Source: Candidatus Hydrogenedentes bacterium CG07_land_8_20_14_0_80_42_17 (GTDB taxonomy: Bacteria > UBA8481). Taken from it: a stretch of DNA of 32,226 nt. The translations under genes were made by a program, and so were the position numbers. This document shows, one piece after another, positions 1 to 9,320 of this stretch. The DNA lies in contig PEWQ01000084.1 of NCBI GenBank assembly GCA_002780065.1, positions 1-32,226 on the forward strand, given 5' to 3'. The notes beneath the pieces are model-generated. The model ran no database searches. It was not told where the DNA came from and was given only the letters and a program-made list of their open reading frames with translations. Position 1 is the first letter of the stretch, and every line of letters begins with the position of its first letter.

Positions 1-1018
1 AGAGAGGAATTTCCCAAAGATCTTTGAGATTGTGATAGACACAAATAGCAAGTATTGGCTTGTTCTTTGTGATCAGTTTGCGCGCACCTCTCAGAGCATC
101 CATTTCTGCGCCTTCGATGTCCATTTTAATAAAACCGATTTTTCTGTCTGAAAGAAATTCATCTAAAGCTATTACATCGGTTTTAATACCCTGTTTGTAA
201 GGATAATACATACTCGAACCTTTTTGACAGGAATCGTCAAAATGAAGTTCGTTTTTTTCTTTTCCTAAACATGCTCTTATAGCTCTGCATTTATCTTCCC
301 ATTTGCTTACTTTAATTCTTTGGCAAAGTTTATCGAATGCAGTCGGCCCTGGTTCAAACGACCAAATAATTTGATTTTTCGTGGAAGTAATTGGATTATT
401 GATGAATAGTTCGAGCGTGTCTCCATCCCATGCTCCTGCGTCGACAATATCTCCGTCGATTTTTTGAAGAGCATTTGTAAGCTCTGGTATGTCGTCAGGC
501 AGATATTGCTGTTCGGTAAAATAATTGCTGAGAGAAAAAACATCTTCATAAATGAGAACAGATAGAAGTTCTCTTAATACTTCTATTGATTTTATATCTG
601 CCATTATTTCGATGAGCTCTAGTATTTTTTCTGATGCTTTTATTATCTCATCAAATTTTGTTGAGACTAAATCTTGAAAATAATGGGAGCAGAAATTATT
701 TATTCCGCGTTTTATAAGTTTACTTTCGATTTCCTTCCAAAATAGACTTGCAATAATTACAAACCATTCATCTTTTGAGAGAATATCTGGGGAGCTGACT
801 ATAAAATCTTCTATTTTTTTATTCCACTGCTTATTATCGCTGGAAATTACGGCATCTATATCTATCTTTTTTTTTACAAGAACATTAATAAGTTTGCGCC
901 CGGCTTCTCCCGCACCAAAGATTGCAAGCTTTTTGCCGGCAATTTTATTTTTGAATGAATCTTTTAATTCGGAAAGATTTAAAGTATCTATTATTTTTTG
1001 AAGTTCTTGAGGCCTCAT
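1..1018 (-). CDS. FkbM-family methyltransferase with N-terminal Rossmann-like domain (3' end truncated by window edge)
   Basis: Reverse-strand translation from ATG at 1018 reads MRPQELQKIIDTLNLSELKDSFKNKIAGKKLAIFGAGEAGRKLINVL..., then DGDIVDAGAWDGDTLELFI (SAM-binding) and DRKIGFIKMDIEGAEMDALRGARKLI, the FkbM signature. It is open to the window edge and absent from the ORF track. Its start overlaps the upstream gene's stop (TAATG). Confidence 0.85.
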   Translation of the reverse strand, partial: MRPQELQKIIDTLNLSELKDSFKNKIAGKKLAIFGAGEAGRKLINVLVKKKIDIDAVISSDNKQWNKKIEDFIVSSPDILSKDEWFVIIASLFWKEIESKLIKRGINNFCSHYFQDLVSTKFDEIIKASEKILELIEIMADIKSIEVLRELLSVLIYEDVFSLSNYFTEQQYLPDDIPELTNALQKIDGDIVDAGAWDGDTLELFINNPITSTKNQIIWSFEPGPTAFDKLCQRIKVSKWEDKCRAIRACLGKEKNELHFDDSCQKGSSMYYPYKQGIKTDVIALDEFLSDRKIGFIKMDIEGAEMDALRGARKLITKNKPILAICVYHNLKDLWEIPL

Positions 1019-2034
1019 TATAATTTATCCTTTGCAGTTAGAGTTGATTTTAAAGTCCTGTATAATATTTCTAAAAGCTGTTCATTAATCGGTAATCCTG
1101 CTCTTCTCATTGCAAGAAGATGAGCTCCCCATGGCGGCTGGAGAAGGGCAATTTCTGTTTCAAATTCACCTGTAGAAAAACGGTTGCAAAATTCATGCAG
1201 CGAAATATTTTTGAATGTTGTAAATCTCTTAAGCAAGTTTGATTGAGCTAAAGGCGGTAGTGTATTTTGTTTAGAAATTAACTTTCTCTTTGAGAGAGTT
1301 GAAGGGGTGCGAACAATATTTTTCAAAAATACAGTGTTAGCTTTGACAGCGGAATTTGAATGACAATCAAATATTTTAAGTTCGTGATGCTTTGAGATAT
1401 AATTTGCCATGCGGTTGAATTCCTTAAGATGAATTACTAGAGAAGGTGTTGACATTGCCGTTTTGCTCCAAGTCTTAACCTTTATTTTGCCTTTTTCGTC
1501 GGTCATCTCACAGCCGGCAAGAAAAACTTTTTTTACGCCAAGTTTGTTTGAAAGAGATAGAGCAAGAGAAATCCCGTCCCAACTCGGTGTAATCTTCTCT
1601 GAAAGAAAGTTACGAAATGAATTTGGCAGTTCTTCTCCGTACCAATCAGGAAAAGCAAACGGTAGGTTTGCAGACGTAATGTCTTCGGGATGAGAACGCA
1701 CATCAAATAAGACGAAAGATTTCTTTAGCTGTGAAACTGCTTTATATTTTCTGGGTTCGTTTTCATTGAAAGAGTAAGGATAAATTACGATGTCCGGTTC
1801 AATTTTTATTGCTAACAGTCTTTCAAGTGCGGCGACATGTGCGATGAGAATTGCACCGAATCGGATTGGATTCAGCTTTGCAATAGTCTCTTCGAGACTT
1901 TTTCCTGCTCCGATTATTATTGCTGACTGCAAAAAATTATTTTTATGAAATGCGAATTGTGGGGTGTTAGTTATAGTAGAAAGATTTTGCAAAAAGTTCC
2001 TGTGATAATCGGGAAAAAGCGAAATTTTTTTCAT
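1018..2034 (-). CDS. DUF115 / MptE-like (motility accessory factor Maf-like) protein, probable glycosyltransferase
   Basis: AIIIGAGKSLEETIAKLNPIRFGAILIAHVAALERLLAIKIEPDIVI plus GVKKVFLAGCEMTD resemble the DUF115/Maf core. The ATG at 2034 (MKKISLF) lies 1 nt after the GT4 stop and is preferred over the track's GTG at 2046. Confidence 0.7.
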   Translation of the reverse strand: MKKISLFPDYHRNFLQNLSTITNTPQFAFHKNNFLQSAIIIGAGKSLEETIAKLNPIRFGAILIAHVAALERLLAIKIEPDIVIYPYSFNENEPRKYKAVSQLKKSFVLFDVRSHPEDITSANLPFAFPDWYGEELPNSFRNFLSEKITPSWDGISLALSLSNKLGVKKVFLAGCEMTDEKGKIKVKTWSKTAMSTPSLVIHLKEFNRMANYISKHHELKIFDCHSNSAVKANTVFLKNIVRTPSTLSKRKLISKQNTLPPLAQSNLLKRFTTFKNISLHEFCNRFSTGEFETEIALLQPPWGAHLLAMRRAGLPINEQLLEILYRTLKSTLTAKDKL

Positions 2035-2035
2035 G

Positions 2036-3169
2036 CTATGAAACACTCTTTAAATAAAGTTCATGCCATTGAGTTGAAAACGAGTGAATATCGAATTTTT
2101 CTCTCACGGTCTTTTTACCTTCTGCTCCAATATAACGTCTCAATTGTGCATCTTCTATAATGCGTTGCATCGCTATTGCGAGTTCTTTACTTGAATTCGG
2201 TTCGACAAGCAACCCGTTTTTTCCATCTTTGATGACTTCAGGAATACTGCCGACTTTAGTTGTTATTACGGGCTGAGCGACAGCCATAGCTTCAAGAATA
2301 GAGAGAGGCAATCCTTCTATGAGCGTTGGAAGAAGAAATGCATCGGACATTTGATTAATCGTATTAATTGATGATTTTTTATCTCCGAAAAGCAAAACAT
2401 CTTCGAGTTTCAATTTTTTACGAAGATTGAGTATATGTTTTAGATAAATTGGATCTTCGTCGCCGTATTTAGCGGCGACTTTAATTTTATATTTTTTATT
2501 TTTCAAGACAGCCAAAGCTTCAAGAAGAATATGAAAACCTTTTCTGTGCAACATATTAGCAATAATTGAAAAGACGAATTCATCTTCTTTAATATTCCAG
2601 CGTTTTCGCTCATTGCTGATTGCTTTCGGAGCGAGGATTGGAAATTGAGATAAATCGATTCCTTCAGCGAAACCACCTTTGAATAAGTGAATAGCTTTTC
2701 GGCTTATACCATGCAAAAGAAGTTTTCTCGATAGGCTTGGAGTTACAGGAACTATTGTTGTAAATTTATTATTTAGCAAGACTTTCAGTGTTTCCCACCA
2801 ATAGTCTGGTTTTGAAACTGTTCCATATTCTGAAATAAAAAATGGTTTTTCAGACCTCTCTATACAATATGGATAAAGCTTGTACATGCTGGTAAATTCG
2901 TGAGCGTGTATGATATCGAATTTAAAATCCATAATGATTTTTTTTATTTGAGGCACAAAAAATCGGACAGCATCTATTGATGATGGTAAAACATAAGTAG
3001 TCACTCCTGCATCTTTGAATTTCTTTTCCATTGGCCCGTGATCAAAAGCTACTATTGTATGATGGATACGGTCATTGGGCATGTTGGCAAGAATTGAATG
3101 AGCTAGCACATGACCGCCTGTGATTCGAAACCTATCTGTTATGTGCAAAACATGAATAGTGCGTTTCAT
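2036..3169 (-). CDS. GT4-family glycosyltransferase
   Basis: N-terminal RITGGHVLAHSILANMP; C-terminal DAFLLPTLIEGLPLSILEAMAVAQPVITTKVGSIPEVIKDGKNGLLVEP, the GT-B GT4 E-x7-E motif region. Confidence 0.92.
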   Translation of the reverse strand: MKRTIHVLHITDRFRITGGHVLAHSILANMPNDRIHHTIVAFDHGPMEKKFKDAGVTTYVLPSSIDAVRFFVPQIKKIIMDFKFDIIHAHEFTSMYKLYPYCIERSEKPFFISEYGTVSKPDYWWETLKVLLNNKFTTIVPVTPSLSRKLLLHGISRKAIHLFKGGFAEGIDLSQFPILAPKAISNERKRWNIKEDEFVFSIIANMLHRKGFHILLEALAVLKNKKYKIKVAAKYGDEDPIYLKHILNLRKKLKLEDVLLFGDKKSSINTINQMSDAFLLPTLIEGLPLSILEAMAVAQPVITTKVGSIPEVIKDGKNGLLVEPNSSKELAIAMQRIIEDAQLRRYIGAEGKKTVREKFDIHSFSTQWHELYLKSVS

Positions 3170-3283
3170 TTACATTGCATGAGAAAACATAAATTAGTTT
3201 TTCTCCTCTTCTTCTTGGAGAATAAGTGAGGGAGCAAAAATCTTGTAATTGAGACAAACACGCATAAATGATAGATTCATGAT

Positions 3284-5110
3284 GTGATGTTTACCAGAGA
3301 ATTTGTTGAGAAACTGTTAGTAATTGTTGTTATACCTTTCTTGTTTTTTATTGTCGGCATTCGAGATGGAATTCCTACGCGGGAACGTTTTGAGAGGATA
3401 GTGCCTGATTCCAGTGCGCGTGAGCAGATAGCTAAATATATTGAAGAAGAACGTGAAGATTTTGAAAATATGATTACTGACTCGGCATATCTTAATTATG
3501 CGGAGTTTAATAAGAAACTGCTGGAAGAAAAAAAATATACCATTACGGATTCTCTCGGACGTTCATACGAGTTGACTAAATCTCATATCGCTTATTTGAA
3601 ACGCGTTGTTTTCGGCTCGAGTTTTGGAGATGAGACGAAGACTATTACCGCTATTCGCAGTATGAAACCCTCCAAGCTTGATTTCAATCCACACTGGTTT
3701 CTTTATGGAGGAGCATACCTCTATGTTTGCGCGGCTTTTCTTCAATTCGCTCATTTGCTGGGATTTATTAAACTCGGTGATATCTCCTTTTTTGTATTAA
3801 ATCTTGATTACATTACTAGAATCTTTTTAGCGATCAAGCTGGTCAACTTTTTTGGTTTTGTAATTTCAACATTTATGGTTTATCGCATTGCAAGAAAACT
3901 TATTCGGGACGAGCATTGGCTCGGCTTACTTGCGGCTCTGCTCTTTGCGACAGTTCCTGTGTACACGTATTTTGAGCACGTATGCAAACCGTATATTTTA
4001 GCGCAGACCTATGTTTTGATATCTTTGAATTTCCTTATAGAGTGGCTGAATAGTTCTCGTCGCAGGGATTTCTTGCTGTCGGCAATCTTCTGGGGACTTA
4101 GTGTAGGCTCAAATTATTTCTTTGTCGTGTATCTTTTCCCGTTCATAATCTTTTATCTGAACAAATCATGGAATAAATATCGCTGTTTTGATATTTCACT
4201 GAATCTAAAATATTTTCTTTTTTTCGCGGCCATATCTGCTGCGGCATTTTTTATCTCTAATCCATATTGGCTCTTTTCGCTTGATGAAGTATTGAATGAA
4301 GTTTTTAAGCAGTCGACTCCGCGACGAATGAATCACTCCGATTTGATGAATTTCTTTTATTTCTTTATTCGTCCTGTTTTTTCGATAGGTATTGTCGGGA
4401 CTATTGCAGCGTATCTATCTATTTTATTTGGATTGAAAAGAAGATCACTTCTAGTAATTACAGCATCGAGCATGATGTTACTCTTCGGAGTAAGTCTTTC
4501 TCTAATGTGGAATATGAAACCATTGGCACTTTTAGGAGTGAACGATGCGGGAGCCAGTGAACATTATGATGCGTTTGGAGTTCATATCTGGTTGATTTTT
4601 TCCATTGTTGAGGCTTTTAGTTATTTGGAGAAAAGACGCGCTTTGCGCTTTTGGCTTGCTTTGCTTATTGTTGCTTCAAATGTTTGGTACAGCTCTCATA
4701 CGCTCTGGATGATTGCAGATTCGGAGGAAAGGTATACCAGAGTTGGAGAGTGGATAGATGTGAAAATTCCGAATGGGGAAATAATTTATCCGGCAGTTAT
4801 GATGGAAGAGAATATGCCGCCGGAGAGCAGGAAGAGATTGAGTCCACAGGTACTTTTGCCTTATTTCAATATCCTGAATCATCCGACGATTTATCCGAAT
4901 TATTCAAGAGACGATGTGGATAGTTTTCCTCAATATGTTGTTACCAAGTCATGGTTTCTGGATAATTGGCCTTCATTCAAAGAAAAATATAAATTAGTTA
5001 AATATGAAGAGCCCGGAATCAGATTTTTGAATCGAATTTTTTTCAGATACACAATGGATTTTGAACCTCTTCTAATTTATTCGAGAAAAGAAAAGATAGA
5101 GAAGATATAA
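3284..5110 (+). CDS. Polytopic membrane protein, GT39/ArnT-PMT-like glycosyltransferase
   Basis: 608 aa with many hydrophobic segments; FNPHWFLYGGAYLYVCAAF and LIRDEHWLGLLAALLFATVPVYTYFEHVCKPYILAQTYVLISL are typical of Dol-P-Man/ArnT-type proteins. Confidence 0.7.
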   Translation: MMFTREFVEKLLVIVVIPFLFFIVGIRDGIPTRERFERIVPDSSAREQIAKYIEEEREDFENMITDSAYLNYAEFNKKLLEEKKYTITDSLGRSYELTKSHIAYLKRVVFGSSFGDETKTITAIRSMKPSKLDFNPHWFLYGGAYLYVCAAFLQFAHLLGFIKLGDISFFVLNLDYITRIFLAIKLVNFFGFVISTFMVYRIARKLIRDEHWLGLLAALLFATVPVYTYFEHVCKPYILAQTYVLISLNFLIEWLNSSRRRDFLLSAIFWGLSVGSNYFFVVYLFPFIIFYLNKSWNKYRCFDISLNLKYFLFFAAISAAAFFISNPYWLFSLDEVLNEVFKQSTPRRMNHSDLMNFFYFFIRPVFSIGIVGTIAAYLSILFGLKRRSLLVITASSMMLLFGVSLSLMWNMKPLALLGVNDAGASEHYDAFGVHIWLIFSIVEAFSYLEKRRALRFWLALLIVASNVWYSSHTLWMIADSEERYTRVGEWIDVKIPNGEIIYPAVMMEENMPPESRKRLSPQVLLPYFNILNHPTIYPNYSRDDVDSFPQYVVTKSWFLDNWPSFKEKYKLVKYEEPGIRFLNRIFFRYTMDFEPLLIYSRKEKIEKI

Positions 5111-5179
5111 TTGCTTCTAACTAAATAATTGTCATTTATTTTTTTTTAAGGCAAACTACAACATATATGGGAGTTTGTA

Positions 5180-6463
5180 ATGAAAGTTAGCATTTTCGGA
5201 CTTGGCTATGTAGGAAGCGTGACAGCGGCATGTTTGGCAAGTCAGGGCAATAAAATAATCGGAGTGGATGTTGTAGACTCGAAGGTTGATACAATAAATA
5301 GCGGCAGATGGCCTATCTATGAGCCGGGTTTGGATAAGCTGGGAGTTTTTCAAAAGAAACTTGTGATTGCTACGAAAGATGTTAGAAAGGCAATAAACGA
5401 ATCAGATGTTTCACTTGTTTGCGTAGGAACTCCAAGCCTGCCTGACGGCAGTGTAGATCTGACTTATCTTAAAAATACTATTTTACGAATAAACAAAGTT
5501 TTGAGAAACAAGAAAGGCAGACACATACTTTTGATACGAAGCACTGCGCCTCCGGGAACTCTTGACAAATTCGTATTGCCAATTCTTTCTGCAAAACAGC
5601 GGAAATTTACGGCTTATTATCCTGAATTTCTCCGTGAAGGCACAGCAATAAAAGATTTCTTTGAACCGAGTCTAAATGTGATTGGAATTAACAAAGGCTT
5701 TCCAACTGAGATTTTGAAGAAGCTTATGCCTGATTTAAAAGTTGAGCTTCAAACGGTTGATATAAAAACATCCGAATCGATAAAATACGCTAACAATTCT
5801 TTTCACGCTTTGAAAATAGTTTTTACTAATGAAATAGCTCAGTTCTGCAAGGCATACGGTTCTGATGCCGATAAAGTTATGGAACTTTTCTGCCGTGACG
5901 CAAAATTAAATTTATCGCCTTATTACCTCAGACCCGGATTTGCTTTCGGCGGCTCATGCCTTCCAAAAGAGCTTCGAGCTTTGAGCGCTCTTATGCGCGC
6001 AAAAAATACTGATCCGATACTTATAGAATCGATTGATCAGAGTAATGAAAAATTAATAGATTCTTTTATCTCTCTGATGATGTCTTTGAAACCATCTTCA
6101 ATAGGTTATGTTGGCGTGACTTTCAAACCGAATACGGATGATCTTAGGGAAAGTTCTGTGATGCGCGCTGTGGACAAGATAAACCTTAGAAATCGAAGCT
6201 ACAGCAAGTCTGTAAGGCAGTTTGTTTTTGACAACACCGAAGCGCTTTTGAAGATTAGAGAAACTGCATCTGAAAAGCTTACAGCGGTGGATTCATTGGA
6301 AGAACTCATTAAAGAGTCGGACATTGTTGTTTTAGGTCCGTATAAATTAAATCTCAAAGATGAATCTAAATTAATTCGTTCAGGTAAAAATGTTGTCGAT
6401 CTCAAGTGGTTTCGAGTCGGAACAGCTTTAAAAAATTATAGAAAGTATCATTCGCTAGTATGA
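5180..6463 (+). CDS. UDP-glucose/GDP-mannose 6-dehydrogenase family, AlgD-like
   Basis: MKVSIFGLGYVGSVTAACLA (NAD-binding), RSTAPPGT, PEFLREGTAIKDF, KLNLSPYYLRPGFAFGGSCLPKELRAL (catalytic Cys), FKPNTDDLRESSVM. The LNLSPYYLRPGFAFGGSCLPK block is especially like AlgD. SD gggag upstream. Confidence 0.9.
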   Translation: MKVSIFGLGYVGSVTAACLASQGNKIIGVDVVDSKVDTINSGRWPIYEPGLDKLGVFQKKLVIATKDVRKAINESDVSLVCVGTPSLPDGSVDLTYLKNTILRINKVLRNKKGRHILLIRSTAPPGTLDKFVLPILSAKQRKFTAYYPEFLREGTAIKDFFEPSLNVIGINKGFPTEILKKLMPDLKVELQTVDIKTSESIKYANNSFHALKIVFTNEIAQFCKAYGSDADKVMELFCRDAKLNLSPYYLRPGFAFGGSCLPKELRALSALMRAKNTDPILIESIDQSNEKLIDSFISLMMSLKPSSIGYVGVTFKPNTDDLRESSVMRAVDKINLRNRSYSKSVRQFVFDNTEALLKIRETASEKLTAVDSLEELIKESDIVVLGPYKLNLKDESKLIRSGKNVVDLKWFRVGTALKNYRKYHSLV

Positions 6464-7404
6464 ATACAGTTGTTGTAATTCCATCGAAAAACGAAGAGAA
6501 ACGGATTCAAACGACCATTGAAGAGATATTTACAGTTTTTCAAAATCGCGGATTGGAAAGACCGACAATTCTTCTGACTGATGACTCTACGGATAATACT
6601 CGAGTCATTGCAAGAAAAGTCGGGGCGAATGTCATTAACGGCGGCGGAAAAGGATTGGGCTTTGCAATGTATCTCGGCTTGAAGGCGGCATTGGAATTTC
6701 AACCTGATATAATTGCAGCTTATGATGCCGACGGCCAATGCGATCCTAATGAAATCCCCCAGTTCATAAATATGATTCAGGAAGACCGAGCGGATTTAGT
6801 TCTTGCTTCGCGATTTGTAAAACCAGGATTAGTTCAATATGACTATCCATTCTTAAACAGATTCGGAACCATAGTTCTTTCTAAAATTCTTTCTGCTTTC
6901 ACAGGGATAAATCACACAGATTCTCATGGCGGGATCCGCGCTATGAAGCCTGAAGTTGTTGAAGAGCTCGAAATGCTGGGGACTCATACCTATGTTCAGG
7001 AAACCATCATAGATGCTCACGAGAAAGGTTTTAGAATTATCGAGCTTCCCAGCGCATGGCTGAAGCGACAGCATGGAAAATCTCGAGTGGTCTCTTCTAT
7101 ACCTACATATATTTTTCATACATTGCCTATTTTGATTCTGAGATCGAAACAGCATTTGAAGTGGCTCTACACATTAGGCATTTTATTTTTTCTAAGTTCG
7201 TTTATTTATTTCGGAATTATTTTTTATCAGAGCGGTTTTAACCTTCCTCCTCTTATCAATCGCGTTCCCGCATTAATTTTGGTTTCTTTGCTAGTGACTA
7301 CGGGAATTCAATTCTTTTTCTTCGGATTTATTCTTCAGTTGTTGAAGGTAATTAAATATCGCGTCGATAAAGCTGTATTTCATTCCGAAAGGAGTCAGAA
7401 ATGA
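6460..7404 (+). CDS. GT2-family glycosyltransferase, DPM1-like with C-terminal TM helices
   Basis: VVVIPSKNEEKRI, AAYDADGQCDPNEIPQFI, ADLVLASRF, GIRAMKPEV; two C-terminal hydrophobic segments; ATGA overlap with the upstream gene. Confidence 0.88.
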   Translation: MNTVVVIPSKNEEKRIQTTIEEIFTVFQNRGLERPTILLTDDSTDNTRVIARKVGANVINGGGKGLGFAMYLGLKAALEFQPDIIAAYDADGQCDPNEIPQFINMIQEDRADLVLASRFVKPGLVQYDYPFLNRFGTIVLSKILSAFTGINHTDSHGGIRAMKPEVVEELEMLGTHTYVQETIIDAHEKGFRIIELPSAWLKRQHGKSRVVSSIPTYIFHTLPILILRSKQHLKWLYTLGILFFLSSFIYFGIIFYQSGFNLPPLINRVPALILVSLLVTTGIQFFFFGFILQLLKVIKYRVDKAVFHSERSQK

Positions 7405-8429
7405 ATATTGGTGTAATAGGTTTCGGCAAGATGGGGATGCTTCACGCCGGAATTGTGAATGGACTGAAAGGACATAAAACTGTTTCTATTTCAGAAAATT
7501 CGGATTTTATAGGGAGCTCTCTAAAAGCGCTTATGCCTCATATAAAAGTATATTCTGATTATGTCTCGATGCTGGACAATGAAAAACTTGATGCTGTGTT
7601 CATAACGACTCCTGTTCATATGCACGTGGATATGGCAATAGAGGCAATTCGCAGGAAGATTCCTTTTTTTGTAGAAAAGCCTATGGCTTTATCGGCTTCC
7701 GATTCAAAGCGGTTAGTAGATGAACTGGATAAAACTCCGACTTTGAATATGGTTGGATATATGATGCGGTATATATCTACCTTTAAAAAAGCGAAAAAAA
7801 TAATAGCGTCGAATGCGTTGGGAGACATAATAACTTTTAATTACTCGCTGTATGTGTCTCAACTTTTTAAACCTGGAAAAGGTTGGAGATATGACAAAAC
7901 GAAATCCGGAGGCGGACTTATGATGGGGCCGACTTCGCATGTAGTGGATTTGATGTCGTGGTTCTTTGGACCAACTCATGGAGTGAATGCCTCGGCGCTC
8001 GGATATTATTCTAAGACGACCGAAGATTTTATTCATGCAATTTTTCATATGAAGTCAGGAGTGAAAGGATGGCTCGATTCATCGTGGAGCGTTCGCGGGC
8101 ACAGACTGGTTGAATCAAGGTTTGAGGTTCACGGCAGTCGCGGAATGCTTATTTTGACTGACGATTATGTAAAAGTTTGTATGGATGAAGCGACCGACAA
8201 CCTCAAAGCAGGCTGGACATCTTGGACTAAGCCTGAACTTCATGAAGAAGTAGAACTGGATATTGGAGGTCCGCAATACACTTTGGAGGATGTTGACTTT
8301 TTGGAACACGTGAAGCGCGGCGAAAAGATAGAATGTGATGTTTATTCGGCGCATGAAGTTCAGAAAATAATTACTGCGATATATGAGTCTGCCGAAGAAA
8401 AAGGCGCATTTAAGGTGGTGAACTCATGA
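7401..8429 (+). CDS. Gfo/Idh/MocA-family oxidoreductase
   Basis: MNIGVIGFGKMGMLHAGIV NAD-binding N-terminus; FFVEKPMALSASDSKRLVDEL (EKP motif); GGGLMMGPTSHVVDLMSWFFG. ATGA overlap with the upstream gene. Confidence 0.93.
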   Translation: MNIGVIGFGKMGMLHAGIVNGLKGHKTVSISENSDFIGSSLKALMPHIKVYSDYVSMLDNEKLDAVFITTPVHMHVDMAIEAIRRKIPFFVEKPMALSASDSKRLVDELDKTPTLNMVGYMMRYISTFKKAKKIIASNALGDIITFNYSLYVSQLFKPGKGWRYDKTKSGGGLMMGPTSHVVDLMSWFFGPTHGVNASALGYYSKTTEDFIHAIFHMKSGVKGWLDSSWSVRGHRLVESRFEVHGSRGMLILTDDYVKVCMDEATDNLKAGWTSWTKPELHEEVELDIGGPQYTLEDVDFLEHVKRGEKIECDVYSAHEVQKIITAIYESAEEKGAFKVVNS

Positions 8430-9307
8430 CGCCTAATTTGGATACGATAATTTTAGGGCATAATCAGTTTTTCGGAGTTGCGCATCTCTCTTCAGAAAAA
8501 GGCGCTCAGCGCGACCAATACTTTTCTGATGTTAAAAATGTTATTCGAATGATCGAGTTTTCACAGTCTTTGGGAGTTTCAGGACTTATGATGTCAACTC
8601 ATCCGCGAGCCGAGGCAATTTGCGATTTGATTAAGAAATCAAAACTACGGGATGAAATCAGTATTTACCCTTTGCTTCCGTATATTGCAAAATATGTCAG
8701 ACAAGCAAATGAAAAGGGACTTACGAATATGGTAATGGATGCTTTGTCCGGCGCCAGTGCAATGCAAAAGATCGGCATGATGCTGAAAGGCGGAGCCGGG
8801 CTCTTGACAAAAGACGTTTTCAAGATGATGGAGATTCTTATAGAACTCGAGCTACTGCTATTCAAAGGATTAAAGATGCGGGCGATATTTCTTCATCAAG
8901 CTCTGACTGATCTCGCTCTTGGGCTTGATCTCAAAGATGTTTTTCTTTTCTATCATGAGTTCATACCGAAGAAGTTCGGAGCAGAAGCGGCTTATTGCAC
9001 ATTCAATACTCCTATGCTTTTGGAAAAATTTAAAGTTTATGGAATCGAGAATCCTATTGTAATGGCGCCGTTCAATAAAGCAGGATTTCAGATGACAAGA
9101 ACTCTTCCGGAAAATGAGAAATGCCTGCGTGAAAATGATTTGAGGCTGGTCGCTATGAGCTCTTTAGCCGGAGGATATCTGAAACCTCGAGAAGCTTATG
9201 AATATCTCTTCTCAAATCCAAAGATCGAATCTGTAGTAGTCGGAGCCTCTTCCGAAGCGCATGCAAAGGAGACCTTCGAGACTATAAGGAGTTTCAAGAA
9301 AGCCTGA
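8426..9307 (+). CDS. TIM-barrel protein, distant aldo/keto reductase-like
   Basis: 293 aa. Terminal segment LRLVAMSSLAGGYLKPREAYEYLFSNPKIESVVVGASSEAHAKET resembles the AKR C-terminal cofactor region. Canonical N-terminal AKR DxxxxYG motifs are not evident. Confidence 0.5.
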   Translation: MTPNLDTIILGHNQFFGVAHLSSEKGAQRDQYFSDVKNVIRMIEFSQSLGVSGLMMSTHPRAEAICDLIKKSKLRDEISIYPLLPYIAKYVRQANEKGLTNMVMDALSGASAMQKIGMMLKGGAGLLTKDVFKMMEILIELELLLFKGLKMRAIFLHQALTDLALGLDLKDVFLFYHEFIPKKFGAEAAYCTFNTPMLLEKFKVYGIENPIVMAPFNKAGFQMTRTLPENEKCLRENDLRLVAMSSLAGGYLKPREAYEYLFSNPKIESVVVGASSEAHAKETFETIRSFKKA

Positions 9308-9320
9308 AGAGTGTAATTCA

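Noticed and set aside
307-549. 80-aa - strand ORF near the left edge
   Set aside because: Out of frame with, and fully inside, the FkbM methyltransferase reading frame that runs from 1018 to the window edge.
3201-3222. Inverted repeat TTCTCC-N10-GGAGAA in the divergent region
   Set aside because: Short arms in a low-complexity CT/GA-rich stretch; may be chance.
4651-4923. 90-aa + strand ORF inside the GT39-like gene
   Set aside because: Alternate frame of a well-supported CDS; no domain signature.
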